Part shown: one piece after another, positions 1 through 8,262 of the stretch
How the letters are laid out: the number at the start of each line of letters is the position of its first letter
Position numbering within the stretch: position 1 is the first letter of the stretch
The notes under the pieces: generated by a model
What the model was told of the DNA's origin: nothing
Seen by the model: only the letters and a program-made list of their open reading frames with translations
The model's database searches: none
Made by a program: the position numbers and the translations under genes
Assembly (NCBI GenBank): GCA_017529865.1
Contig: JAFXNA010000001.1
Location: forward strand, 62,001 to 126,000
Reading direction: 5' to 3'
Source: Bacteroidaceae bacterium
Lineage (GTDB): Bacteria; Bacteroidota; Bacteroidia; Bacteroidales; Bacteroidaceae
DNA length: 64,000 nucleotides

Positions 1-229
1 TATTGTAGGTCGCAACAAGATTCAATTTACCAGATCTCAATGCATCGTCTACATCTGAAGCCGTAGTCAGTCCATAAGCCTGTGTAAGCAAAGACTGAGC
101 AACAACAAACTCGCTGGGTTGTGCATCCATCGGACGTGTAATGTTGACCGTGAATGTAACCCTTCTGCCATTAGCATTAGCACCTAATGACAGCAAAAGA
201 AGCAATCCAAATACTACCGTCTGTTTCAT
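1..229 (-). CDS. Secreted protein, N-terminal 76 residues only (cut by window edge)
   Basis: Reading leftward from the ATG at 229 gives a signal peptide (MKQTVVFGLLLLLSLGANAN) followed by a mature part beginning GRRVTFTVNITRPM. The frame stays open to the window edge, so the gene continues outside. The export signal is clear: a Lys near the start, a run of Leu, and a small-residue cleavage region. I do not recognise the family from this fragment. A promoter of the Bacteroidetes type lies 38-61 bp upstream and reads the same way, so this gene has its own promoter and is not simply read through from the acyltransferase operon to its right. Confidence 0.7.
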   Translation of the reverse strand, partial: MKQTVVFGLLLLLSLGANANGRRVTFTVNITRPMDAQPSEFVVAQSLLTQAYGLTTASDVDDALRSGKLNLVATYN

Positions 230-266
230 TTTTTTTCCTTGTTAGATTAGTGATATATAACCGAGT

Positions 267-290
267 GCAAAATTACTGCTTTTTGACAAA
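267..290 (-). promoter_or_regulatory. Bacteroidetes-type promoter for the secreted protein at 1-229
   Basis: On the minus strand, TAATTTTGC (267-275) matches the -7 element TAnnTTTGC. TTTGTC (285-290) lies upstream, but with shorter spacing than the usual 19-20 bp. The start codon is 38 bp downstream. Confidence 0.45.
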
Positions 291-327
291 TACCCAAATC
301 GGTATTTCGCTCAATGCACGCTGTTTT

Positions 328-1347
328 TTAGTCATTTTTCTTCCATCGGCCACTCATCCAAGGCACTTTCTCCACGTAAGGAACCAACCAAGAGCAAACG
401 ACGAAGAGGAAGAGGATAAGGAGAATGCATTCACCCCAATTGTACTTGTAGGTCAGGTGGGCTGTACGGTGGGTGAAGATATAGAAATAGATAAGGGGAT
501 AATGAGCAACAAAATAGACCATGCTGTGCTGCCCGATGTAGTTAATGATAGGGATGCGGGGCAATGGAAGAGCTAGCAGAAGACCAGAGAGTCCGCACAG
601 GATGCAGACGGTGTTGATAATGATTCCCCACATGTTGCCTTCCCAGTTGTTGGTACTCATGGTGTACTCGCCATGAAACAGGATATTACCTGCAATGAAT
701 ATCCCAATGAGGATGATGGAGAGGATGATGGTGCGAGTTCGTCTCAGTTTCTGCATTATCACTTTCCACACCCTGCCCAAGAAAAAGAAGAAGATGCCCA
801 TGAATACATTGTCTAGACTGAGCCATAAGGGGCTGTCGATGGTGTAGAGCCAATAAGACACGAAAGGAAATAGGAGGATGAGCCAATGGAGATATCGTAC
901 TTTCTCGATGAAATGGATGGCAATATAGGCGGTGAAGAATGACATGAGGAACCAACATGGCCCATTGCCATAGCTATGACTAGTGTTCCACAGGTGTGAC
1001 CACTCGAAGCTGGCCATCTTACCTTTTACAAAGATATGAGGGAAGAGGGCAATCATACCAAAATAGACGATGGCACCAATGATGCTCCAGGTGATATAGG
1101 GCACCAACAGGCGCTTTACTCGATCCTTGCAGTATTTCCAAGAGTTTCCGCTTACGGTTTTGTTGAAGTAACCTGCTTTAAAGAAAAAGAAACACATAAA
1201 GAAGAAAGTCCAACTCATCAAATCGTACCAGGAGACACCTCCTACCTGTTGCCAGCGCAGTCCACACATGGCAATAGCATGATTGCACATCATGCGGATG
1301 ATGCAGAGGCCACACAGGAAATCAAAGGTATGATTACGCTCTTTCAT
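328..1347 (-). CDS. Acyltransferase family 3 membrane protein
   Basis: A 339-residue polytopic membrane protein that fits Acyl_transf_3 (PF01757), the family that acetylates or acylates cell-surface sugars in the inner membrane. The N-terminus (HTFDFLCGLCIIRMMCNHAI) has the family's opening helix with a conserved His-containing segment. About ten hydrophobic stretches follow, including FFFMCFFFFKAGYF and MVYFVAHYPLIYFYIF. It is the last gene of a seven-gene minus-strand operon and overlaps the preceding flippase by 14 bp, which suggests translational coupling. An acyltransferase beside a Wzx-like flippase suggests modification of an exported glycan. The substrate cannot be read from sequence. 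Confidence 0.75.
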   Translation of the reverse strand: MKERNHTFDFLCGLCIIRMMCNHAIAMCGLRWQQVGGVSWYDLMSWTFFFMCFFFFKAGYFNKTVSGNSWKYCKDRVKRLLVPYITWSIIGAIVYFGMIALFPHIFVKGKMASFEWSHLWNTSHSYGNGPCWFLMSFFTAYIAIHFIEKVRYLHWLILLFPFVSYWLYTIDSPLWLSLDNVFMGIFFFFLGRVWKVIMQKLRRTRTIILSIILIGIFIAGNILFHGEYTMSTNNWEGNMWGIIINTVCILCGLSGLLLALPLPRIPIINYIGQHSMVYFVAHYPLIYFYIFTHRTAHLTYKYNWGECILLILFLFVVCSWLVPYVEKVPWMSGRWKKND

Positions 1348-2809
1348 GCTTCTTCCGGATGTAACTAATACATTCTCGCAAAATTTCTGCTTTTAACAAC
1401 CACAGCACACCTAAATATATCATAGCTACCATGAGAATGCGGACAGCTAACAACAAGTAGCTGTTGGTGATGGAGGATGTGGCAAAGTAGGTGACTATAA
1501 TAGCCAACAAGGTCACCAAGAAGAAAGGAAGTACATCGAGCAGGGCTGATGTGAGGTTCAGACGCAGTTCGCGCCACACGAAATAGTGCCAGATAAACAT
1601 CCAGACAACGATGATGATGACATAGTTGATGACCATCAGCATAATGCCGCTATAGCCAAACCAATTGAGATGGAAATACTGCACACCAAACAAGTTGGCC
1701 AGAATGATAGCACTTTGGGCAATGGTGTTCCACATAAACACATCGGACTTGCCGCGACTGATGATGAAATTGTAGTAGAGGGCCGCTAATGGAAGGAACG
1801 CTCCAGCGATGCAAAGCACACGTAGGAAAGGTACGGCTGTCAGCCACTGGGGAGGAGCGATAATCTCGATAAATTCGGCCGAAACAAGGCTGAGGCCAAA
1901 CATTAAAGGGAAGGTAACGAAGGCGGTGAAACGGAGCATTTTGCGGAAAACTCGTTGTTGGCGCTCCAAGTCATCGTCTACTTGTACAAACATGGGTTGG
2001 GCTACACTTTGCACCATGCCAATAATGGTGTTGCTCCCCATTTGATTCCATTTGTTGGCTTGTGAATAGGCACCGATGCTGGACTTTGGATAGTACGATC
2101 CCATCGTACTCTCGAAAGCAAACTTATTGATGTTGTTGAAGATACCTGTAATGAGCATCTTGCAACTGAAACCAAACATCTCCTTGATAGGTCGGAAGGT
2201 GATATGGAACGATGGGCGCCATCGTGAATAATACCAACTGCCAATCGATACGATACTGACATAGACGATGCTTTGGGTAGCAATACTCCAGAACTCCATC
2301 TTGTTGGCCGCCATGATGATGGCGACTGCACCTGAGATAATCAGCGCTACGATATTGCAAATGGCTTGTTCTTTCACCCTCAGTTCTTTCATCAGAATGG
2401 TGCGAGGAGTGATGGAGAAGCTGGCACAGAAGAAGCCCAGAAAGGCATATCGTGATAGCGCCACCAATTGCGGTTCCTTGTTATAATCGGCAATGAGAGG
2501 GGCACAAAACCAAAGTATTATATAAATCAAGGCACTTACCAGAATATTGAACCAGAATACTGCATTCAGGTCTTGATGGGTGGCATCGCGCTTGTTGATG
2601 AGGGCAGAGATGAAGCCACTATCTTGTAAGTTGGCTGCAATGGCTGAATAGATTGCCAAGACGGCAATCATGCCATAGTCGTCTGGATCGAGAAACCAAA
2701 GTAACACCACCCCAATCACAGCATTCAACACTTGCATCAGGGTGCTGTTCATCGCTCCCCAAAGCAAGCCTTTCGCAGTCTTCTCTTTTAAAGATGGGTT
2801 GTCGGTCAT
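1334..2809 (-). CDS. Polysaccharide flippase, MOP superfamily (WzxC/TuaB-like)
   Basis: A 491-residue protein with about 12-14 hydrophobic helices. It opens with KEKTAKGLLWGAMNSTLMQV, the usual start of Wzx/TuaB-type lipid-linked oligosaccharide exporters (PF13440/PF01943). The segment FLDPDDYGMIAVLAIYSAIA is characteristic: these proteins have a glycine/aspartate-tyrosine-glycine turn between the first two helices. It would move undecaprenyl-linked oligosaccharide across the inner membrane. It overlaps the downstream acyltransferase and lies 37 bp after the lipoprotein gene. No glycosyltransferases lie beside it, so its substrate is probably made by genes elsewhere. A second flippase of a different subgroup is at 52955-54415. 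Confidence 0.82.
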   Translation of the reverse strand: MTDNPSLKEKTAKGLLWGAMNSTLMQVLNAVIGVVLLWFLDPDDYGMIAVLAIYSAIAANLQDSGFISALINKRDATHQDLNAVFWFNILVSALIYIILWFCAPLIADYNKEPQLVALSRYAFLGFFCASFSITPRTILMKELRVKEQAICNIVALIISGAVAIIMAANKMEFWSIATQSIVYVSIVSIGSWYYSRWRPSFHITFRPIKEMFGFSCKMLITGIFNNINKFAFESTMGSYYPKSSIGAYSQANKWNQMGSNTIIGMVQSVAQPMFVQVDDDLERQQRVFRKMLRFTAFVTFPLMFGLSLVSAEFIEIIAPPQWLTAVPFLRVLCIAGAFLPLAALYYNFIISRGKSDVFMWNTIAQSAIILANLFGVQYFHLNWFGYSGIMLMVINYVIIIVVWMFIWHYFVWRELRLNLTSALLDVLPFFLVTLLAIIVTYFATSSITNSYLLLAVRILMVAMIYLGVLWLLKAEILRECISYIRKKHERA

Positions 2810-2846
2810 TGTTTTGTTCTTTTATAGTTGGTATAGCGACTATAGT

Positions 2847-3401
2847 TTATCTGTTATTGACATTGATAGCGACTCCATTATAAATGATGCGGTATCTGTA
2901 GAGTCCTCGCTGCTCTTTAGTGGCATCGTTTGCAGTGATAATCCAACCAAAGTTGTTCAAATCGTAGGAATTGCCACAATGTGAGCAGAGGGCCGTTCCA
3001 TTGTCTTTGATGGTCAGTCGATGTGACTGGCGGTCGCAGTTCGGACAGGCTAAGTCGTAGGCTACGATATCGAATCCGTTCGAAAGGTTGGGAGAGGAAC
3101 TGGTTCCTACAATCAACCCGCCTAAACCATATTCAAATTCTCTAGCACCTATCTGCGACAGGGCATATTCGTGATTCTGGCCCAGCATATTCGTAATACG
3201 CACTTTCCCATTGATAGGACGAATCGTAACAAACTGTCCAGGATTACCCATTGCATTATACAGTTCAGCACTTGTGGCTACCTCGAAATAGAAGCGCACA
3301 TGATACTTCGTAGAATAGGTGCTACTCACTTCGTCTTTGCAGGACGAAAAGAGGCAGATAAACACGAAAATATACTGTATGATAAATTGTCTTCTTTGCA
3401 T
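2847..3401 (-). CDS. Lipoprotein with a CxxC...CxxC metal-site domain
   Basis: A 184-residue protein with a lipoprotein signal: hydrophobic IIQYIFVFICLFSSC, with Cys21 the likely lipidation site. The C-terminal half contains LACPNCDRQSHRLTI, then about 15 residues later LCSHCGNSYDL. Two CxxC pairs at this spacing would suit a zinc ribbon or a Rieske-like fold. No histidine is at the Rieske ligand positions, so a structural zinc or an all-Cys site is more likely than a Rieske 2Fe-2S centre. It sits 2 bp after the aldo/keto reductase gene and 37 bp before the flippase. Small periplasmic or surface lipoproteins of this kind occur in Bacteroidales without known function. Confidence 0.65.
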   Translation of the reverse strand: MQRRQFIIQYIFVFICLFSSCKDEVSSTYSTKYHVRFYFEVATSAELYNAMGNPGQFVTIRPINGKVRITNMLGQNHEYALSQIGAREFEYGLGGLIVGTSSSPNLSNGFDIVAYDLACPNCDRQSHRLTIKDNGTALCSHCGNSYDLNNFGWIITANDATKEQRGLYRYRIIYNGVAINVNNR

Positions 3402-3403
3402 AC

Positions 3404-4375
3404 TTAAAATGAAATGAGTGGATTTGCTACGATTTCATCGATCTTTTGCAGTTCTTCTCTATCAAAGGATAGATACTTGATTGCTTCCAGATTACTCATC
3501 AGTTGTTGAGTGGAAGAAGTTCCAATAATAACAGAGGTCACTCGCTCGTCATTCAATACCCATGCAAGAGACATCTGTGCCAGCGTTTGATGACGATTTT
3601 GCGCCATTTCATCGAGCTTCTGAGCAGCTTCGATACGCTCTTTAGTCAAGTGGGAAGGTTGTAAGAATATACTTCCTTTTGCTATCCTGCTATCAGCAGG
3701 AATGCCTTGGTTGTATTTTCCTGATAGTAATCCTTGTGCCAAGGGGGAGAAACAGATGATACCAGAGCCAGCCTGAGTGGCACAATCGAAGTTTGCTTGC
3801 TTCGCTTTCTGGTCGAAGATGGAACAACGGTATTGGCTTAACAGACAAGGCACTTTGGCTGCTTGCAAGATTGCATAAGCTTCTGCTTGCTTATCAGCTG
3901 GATATTTGGAGATACCCACATACAAAGCTTTCCCTTGTCGAACTAAATTGATGAGCGCTTGCATTGTCTCCTCGATGGGGGTCTCGGGGTCGTAACGATG
4001 GGAATAAAAGACATCGAAATAGTCCAGACGGGTACGTTGCAGACTTTGGTCGCACGATGCAATGATGTTTTTACGAGAACTACCTGTTCCGTACACACCG
4101 TTCCACATATCGTGGCCAGCCTTACTCGAAATAAATAGTTCATCACGATGAGCCTTTAAGTCGTTCGATAAGATGCGTCCAAAGTTGCGTTCTGCACTAC
4201 CAGGAGGTGGCCCATAGTTGTTGGCCAGATCGAAATGGCAAATACCTTGCCCAAAGGCTGTCAATACCATTTCGCGAGCTACATCGTAAGAGTCAAGATC
4301 GCCAAAGTTGTGCCATAGTCCCAAAGAGAGAACTGGCAACTTGATACCACTATGTCCACAACGTCTGTAAATCAT
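3404..4375 (-). CDS. Aldo/keto reductase (YghZ/Shaker-beta-like)
   Basis: A 323-residue cytosolic NADPH-dependent oxidoreductase. All four catalytic residues of the family are visible: Asp and Tyr in FDLANNYGPPPGSAE (about residues 49-63), Lys in LFISSKAGHDMW, and His in DVFYSHRYDPETPIEET. The insertion GHDMWNGVYGTGSSRKN is typical of the AKR14 (YghZ, L-glyceraldehyde 3-phosphate/methylglyoxal reductase) branch. The C-terminal cofactor segment VTSVIIGTSSTQQLMSNL is also present. Length is normal. It lies 9 bp downstream of argH in the pyrE-argH operon, but nothing links it to arginine synthesis. The physiological substrate is unknown. Confidence 0.87.
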   Translation of the reverse strand: MIYRRCGHSGIKLPVLSLGLWHNFGDLDSYDVAREMVLTAFGQGICHFDLANNYGPPPGSAERNFGRILSNDLKAHRDELFISSKAGHDMWNGVYGTGSSRKNIIASCDQSLQRTRLDYFDVFYSHRYDPETPIEETMQALINLVRQGKALYVGISKYPADKQAEAYAILQAAKVPCLLSQYRCSIFDQKAKQANFDCATQAGSGIICFSPLAQGLLSGKYNQGIPADSRIAKGSIFLQPSHLTKERIEAAQKLDEMAQNRHQTLAQMSLAWVLNDERVTSVIIGTSSTQQLMSNLEAIKYLSFDREELQKIDEIVANPLISF

Positions 4376-4384
4376 TTTTGTTCA

Positions 4385-5728
4385 CTAGTTATTCACCAGA
4401 ACCTTGACTGCCTCTTCAACCTTAAAAAAGCTGAATTCATCGATGGTTTTCTGCATCAATTCCTTGATTTGATTGTTGCATAGATTGCCAATACTTCCCT
4501 CGTGTGTGTGGTGAATCTGCTTGTTAGGTGTGAAGTTGCCTGATTCGATGTCCAGTCCTACTTTCTTGTAGGCATCACGGAATGGCATGCCATTGCTTGC
4601 CAAACGATTCACCTCCTCCACACTGAACATATTATCGTAGATAGGATTGTCGAGGATCTGTTCGTTTACCTTCATCCGTTTGATGATATATGCGGCCATT
4701 CGCAGGCAATCTTTCAACTCATCGAATGATGGGAGGAATACCTCTTTAATAATCTGCAAGTCACGGAAATAGCCGCTCGGTAAGTTGTTCATTATCAACA
4801 TCACGTTCTGAGGCAGTGCTTGAATCTTATTGCATTTCGCACGTGTTAATTCAAATACATCAGGATTTTTTTTGTGTGGCATGATGCTAGAGCCTGTCGT
4901 ACATTCGTCGGGCAGTTTCAAAAAACCAAAGTTCTGACTGTTGAACATGCAGGCATCGAATGCCAGTTTAGCCAGTGTGCCAGCGAGACTCGCCATTGAG
5001 AAGGCTACATTACGTTCGGTCTTGCCACGTCCCATCTGTGCATAGACTACATTGTAGTCCATCGAATCAAACCCTAACAGATCAGTCGTCATTTGACGAT
5101 TCAAGGGGAACGAACTGCCATACCCTGCAGCTGAACCTAATGGATTACGATTGGTGATGCGCCATGCAGCCAAGAGGTATTGCATATCGTCTGCCAGACT
5201 TTCTGCATAGGCACCAAACCACAGACCAAATGATGAAGGCATTGCAACCTGCAGGTGGGTGTAACCAGGCATTAGCACATCTTTATAAGTATTACTTTTC
5301 TCGATTAATTCGTGGAAAAGGACTTCTGTCAATTTTACTAACTCTTTGAGTTGGTCACGAATAAACAGTTTCAAATCGACCAGCACTTGGTCATTGCGTG
5401 AACGTCCTGAGTGTATCTTCTTACCAATATCACCCAATTGGCGGGTCAACATCAGTTCTACTTGAGAGTGAACATCCTCCACTCCCTCTTCAATTACAAA
5501 ACGTCCTGCCTCAGCCTCCTTGTAGATGGTACGCAGGGCTGCCAGCAGTTGCTGTAACTCGTCTTTGGTCAACAAACCGATGGACTCTAACATCGTGATG
5601 TGAGCCATTGAGCCTAAGACATCGTACTTGGCCAGATACAAGTCCATCTCACGGTCCTTTCCTACCGTAAAACGTTCGATTTCATCGGTCATTTGGACAT
5701 TTTTAGTCCATAGTTTATCTTTACTCAT
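4385..5728 (-). CDS. argH: Argininosuccinate lyase
   Basis: A 447-residue enzyme that cleaves argininosuccinate to arginine and fumarate, the last step of arginine synthesis. The fumarase/aspartase superfamily signature GSSIMPHKKNPDVFE is at about residues 280-294 and contains the catalytic serine loop. Other family blocks are IHSGRSRNDQVLVDLKLF (substrate binding) and MPGYTHLQVAMPSSFG (with the catalytic His). Length is about normal for the family. The start overlaps the stop of the SRPBCC gene by 8 bp. No other arginine genes are nearby, so this member of the pathway is separated from the rest and sits with pyrE. Arginine and pyrimidine pathways share carbamoyl phosphate, which may explain the pairing (inference). 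Confidence 0.95.
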   Translation of the reverse strand: MSKDKLWTKNVQMTDEIERFTVGKDREMDLYLAKYDVLGSMAHITMLESIGLLTKDELQQLLAALRTIYKEAEAGRFVIEEGVEDVHSQVELMLTRQLGDIGKKIHSGRSRNDQVLVDLKLFIRDQLKELVKLTEVLFHELIEKSNTYKDVLMPGYTHLQVAMPSSFGLWFGAYAESLADDMQYLLAAWRITNRNPLGSAAGYGSSFPLNRQMTTDLLGFDSMDYNVVYAQMGRGKTERNVAFSMASLAGTLAKLAFDACMFNSQNFGFLKLPDECTTGSSIMPHKKNPDVFELTRAKCNKIQALPQNVMLIMNNLPSGYFRDLQIIKEVFLPSFDELKDCLRMAAYIIKRMKVNEQILDNPIYDNMFSVEEVNRLASNGMPFRDAYKKVGLDIESGNFTPNKQIHHTHEGSIGNLCNNQIKELMQKTIDEFSFFKVEEAVKVLVNN

Positions 5729-6191
5729 AAGGCAATGAGGCTAACATGTCAGCAATCTTCTCGATACCATCCTTCAATGGTTTGCCTACAACAGGAACTA
5801 AGAATACAGGAATATCAGCATCGACTGTTACTTTCATCTTACAACTTTCTGCTGTGACGGGGAGTAGTTGTACCCATAGGTTAAAATTGACAGGCGAACG
5901 TAGGGAACCAAACTTGATGCATTTGGGGTCGTCGCGCTCGATAATCTGAATGGCCAAACGGCCTACGGGATCGACCTCCACACTAACAGAATCGGCATCG
6001 GCCTGTAGCGTAGAGAGGGTTTTCTTCACTTGCTCTATCTTATCAGCAGGAATATTACCTGCCATCTTGGCCTGTACTTCCGGGTCGTTGAATCGTTCTT
6101 TAATTATTGCAAGATTGTTTAGATCGGCAATCTTGGCATAAACGGTCTCCTGTGGATAACCGATTACTTTGATATCACTTTCATGTTTCAT
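5721..6191 (-). CDS. SRPBCC-fold protein
   Basis: A 156-residue soluble protein. It begins ESDIKVIGYPQETVYAKIAD, the first strand and helix of a START/SRPBCC (polyketide cyclase-like) fold. It ends with an amphipathic helix, VVGKPLKDGIEKIADMLASL, which in this fold lines the hydrophobic pocket. Small proteins of this type are found next to pyrE in Bacteroidales. It is nested between pyrE (1 bp gap) and argH (8 bp overlap), so the three are almost certainly co-translated. The ligand is unknown, and no catalytic residues can be assigned. Confidence 0.7.
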   Translation of the reverse strand: MKHESDIKVIGYPQETVYAKIADLNNLAIIKERFNDPEVQAKMAGNIPADKIEQVKKTLSTLQADADSVSVEVDPVGRLAIQIIERDDPKCIKFGSLRSPVNFNLWVQLLPVTAESCKMKVTVDADIPVFLVPVVGKPLKDGIEKIADMLASLPYE

Positions 6192-6192
6192 G

Positions 6193-6825
6193 TCATTTCC
6201 TCCATTCGCTTGGGTTGCTTCTCCACTCGTTCAAGGTTGGAATCTGGTCTTTCGATATATACCCAGTCTGCAATGCTGCTTCCAATACCGCTTCGTAGTT
6301 GGTCAGGGTCAGCAACTGAACCTTTGCTTCTTCGAAAGCTTGCTTGGCAACATCAAAGCCATAGGTATAAGATGCCACCATACCAACGACCTCAAAACCT
6401 GCATTGCGAAGGGCTTCCACTGCCTTCAGACTGCTACCACCTGTAGAAATAAGGTCTTCTACCACGACCACCTTTGCACCCACAGGCAACTCTCCTTCAA
6501 TGAGGTTGGCTAATCCATGATCTTTCGGTTTCGATCTCACATATGCAAAAGGCAGGCCCAATTCATCGGCAACTAATGCTCCTTGAGCGATGGCGCCTGT
6601 TGCTACTCCAGCTACGGCATTTGCTTCAGGAAATTGCTCCATCACCAGTCGAGCCAATTCAATCTTCACAAACGACCGAAGTGTTGGGAATGAGAGTGTT
6701 TTGCGGTTATCGCAATAGAATGGAGACTTCCATCCAGAGGCCCACGTGAATGGAGCGTCCGGTTGTAACTTGATGGCTTTCACATCGAGCAGCTTGGCTG
6801 CAAAAATGGTTTCTAATGTATTCAT
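6193..6825 (-). CDS. pyrE: Orotate phosphoribosyltransferase
   Basis: A 210-residue type I phosphoribosyltransferase that converts orotate and PRPP to orotidine 5'-phosphate in pyrimidine synthesis. The PRPP-binding signature VVVVEDLISTGGSSLKAVEA is at about residues 117-136, with the acidic pair replaced by the usual ED. FTWASGWKSPFYCDNRKTLS at the N-terminus is the orotate-binding region, and VRSKPKDHG is the flexible catalytic loop. It is the first gene of a seven-gene minus-strand operon and has a -7 promoter element 28 bp upstream. Length matches the family. Confidence 0.95.
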   Translation of the reverse strand: MNTLETIFAAKLLDVKAIKLQPDAPFTWASGWKSPFYCDNRKTLSFPTLRSFVKIELARLVMEQFPEANAVAGVATGAIAQGALVADELGLPFAYVRSKPKDHGLANLIEGELPVGAKVVVVEDLISTGGSSLKAVEALRNAGFEVVGMVASYTYGFDVAKQAFEEAKVQLLTLTNYEAVLEAALQTGYISKDQIPTLNEWRSNPSEWRK

Positions 6826-6852
6826 ATCACACCTTATTATTTATTTCATGGT

Positions 6853-6861
6853 GCAAAGGTA
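6853..6861 (-). promoter_or_regulatory. -7 promoter element of the pyrE operon
   Basis: TACCTTTGC on the minus strand, 28 bp upstream of the pyrE ATG, matches TAnnTTTGC exactly. No convincing TTTG -33 element is seen at the proper distance. Confidence 0.55.
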
Positions 6862-6878
6862 GTGAAAAATGTAAAAAT

Positions 6879-6945
6879 GGAAAAATTATATAATGTAAAA
6901 ATGAAATAATTATGAATTATGAATTGTGAATTGCGAATTATTTCG
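6879..6945. repeat. AT-rich degenerate short tandem repeats between pyrE and sufS
   Basis: The divergent intergenic region contains a stretch built from variants of TGTAAAAATG and then GAATTATGAATTGTGAATTG. These slipped 7-8 bp units lie directly between the two opposing promoters and supply the -33 region of the sufS promoter. Confidence 0.6.
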
Positions 6946-6954
6946 TACCTTTGC
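6924..6954 (+). promoter_or_regulatory. Promoter of sufS, with a very short leader
   Basis: TTG at 6924-6926 and TACCTTTGC at 6946-6954 are separated by 19 bp, the expected spacing. Transcription should start at about 6957-6960. This leaves almost no 5' leader before the ATG at 6962. Confidence 0.6.
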
Positions 6955-6961
6955 CATGAAA

Positions 6962-8173
6962 ATGAATAAGAGCATACGTGACGATTTCCCAATACTAAGC
7001 CGGTCGGTCTACGGACGTCCGCTTGTATATTTCGACAATGCAGCTACCACCCAGAAACCTCGTCAGGTGGTGGAAGCTATTGCTGATGAATACTATAATG
7101 AAAATGCTAATGTCCACCGCGGTGTTCATTTCTTATCGCAGCAAGCCACAGAACTGCATGAGCAATCACGTGAGACTGTAAGGCAATTCATCCATGCACG
7201 TTCTGTCAACGAAATCATCTTTACGCGAGGTACTACTGAATCAATCAACCTACTGGCCTCATCGTTGTCAAAACTCAATCCAGCAAACAACGAAGTCCAG
7301 CTAGAGGTGATTGTATCACAGATGGAACACCACTCAAACATTGTGCCTTGGCAGTTGAATGGCTATAAATTGCGAGTCATTCCTATGAGTGATGATGGTG
7401 TGCTCGATCTAGAGTCCTATAAGGAACTCTTTACATCTCAAACACAATTGGTCAGTGTCACCCATGTTTCAAATGTGCTAGGCATAGAGAATCCCATCGA
7501 AGAAATCATTCGTATCGCTCATCAGCATGGAGTACCCGTTTTGGTGGATGGAGCACAATCTACTCCGCACATGAAGGTAGATATACAGCAGTTGGATTGC
7601 GACTTCTTCGCCTTCAGCGGGCATAAGATTTATGGCCCTACGGGTGTGGGGGTGCTTTATGGTAAAGAGGGTTGGCTTGATAAGTTGCCCCCCTACCAAG
7701 GAGGCGGGGAGATGATTAAGCAAGTGACTTTCGAACGAACCACCTTTAACGAGCTGCCGTATAAATTCGAAGCAGGCACTCCTGATTATGTAGGCACTCA
7801 TGCCCTTGCTGTTGCTTTGGATTATGTGTCAGCGATTGGTATGGAGACCATTCATCAGCATGAAAGTGAATTAGCGCACTATGCCCTTCAGCAGATGCAG
7901 CAGATTCCTGATATCCAAATCTACGGTTTGTCGCCACAGCATCAGGTATTGAATCCTATCAGCTTTAATGTGGGAACGATTCATCATTTGGACCTCGGAA
8001 CCTTGCTTGACCGTTTGGGCATTGCTGTTCGCACGGGTCACCATTGTGCTGAACCGTTGATCCATCGGTTGGGAACAGAAGGAGCTGTTCGTATCAGTTT
8101 TGGCCTTTACAACACCAAAGAAGAGGTGGATGTGTTCATAGCGGGCCTCAAACGAGTCATACAGATGTTTTGA
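6962..8173 (+). CDS. sufS: Cysteine desulfurase (SufS family)
   Basis: A PLP enzyme that takes sulfur from cysteine for Fe-S cluster assembly. The PLP lysine is in FAFSGHKIYGPTGVG (about Lys222). The catalytic cysteine is in AVRTGHHCAEPLIHRLG (about Cys362), which is the group II (SufS/CsdA) motif rather than that of IscS. The N-terminal block VYFDNAATTQKPRQV is also diagnostic. The frame is open up to a GTG at 6926, but that lies inside the promoter. The ATG codons at 6956 and 6962 are the realistic starts, and 6962 gives the usual N-terminus MNKSIRDDFPIL. No other suf genes are adjacent, so the rest of the machinery must lie elsewhere. Confidence 0.92.
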   Translation: MNKSIRDDFPILSRSVYGRPLVYFDNAATTQKPRQVVEAIADEYYNENANVHRGVHFLSQQATELHEQSRETVRQFIHARSVNEIIFTRGTTESINLLASSLSKLNPANNEVQLEVIVSQMEHHSNIVPWQLNGYKLRVIPMSDDGVLDLESYKELFTSQTQLVSVTHVSNVLGIENPIEEIIRIAHQHGVPVLVDGAQSTPHMKVDIQQLDCDFFAFSGHKIYGPTGVGVLYGKEGWLDKLPPYQGGGEMIKQVTFERTTFNELPYKFEAGTPDYVGTHALAVALDYVSAIGMETIHQHESELAHYALQQMQQIPDIQIYGLSPQHQVLNPISFNVGTIHHLDLGTLLDRLGIAVRTGHHCAEPLIHRLGTEGAVRISFGLYNTKEEVDVFIAGLKRVIQMF

Positions 8174-8262
8174 CATATGGATTAAACCTTTTCAACAAAT
8201 CAGTATCTTTATTGTGTAATATATATTAATTTTTTACAACACCAATTTAAAAACAAAAACTT

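Noticed and set aside
187..576. Plus-strand open frame of 129 residues at the left end
   Set aside because: It runs antisense through the acyltransferase and across the promoter of the minus-strand secreted protein.
2847..3401. Rieske 2Fe-2S protein
   Set aside because: The two motifs have CxxC but lack the CxH and CxxH histidine ligands.
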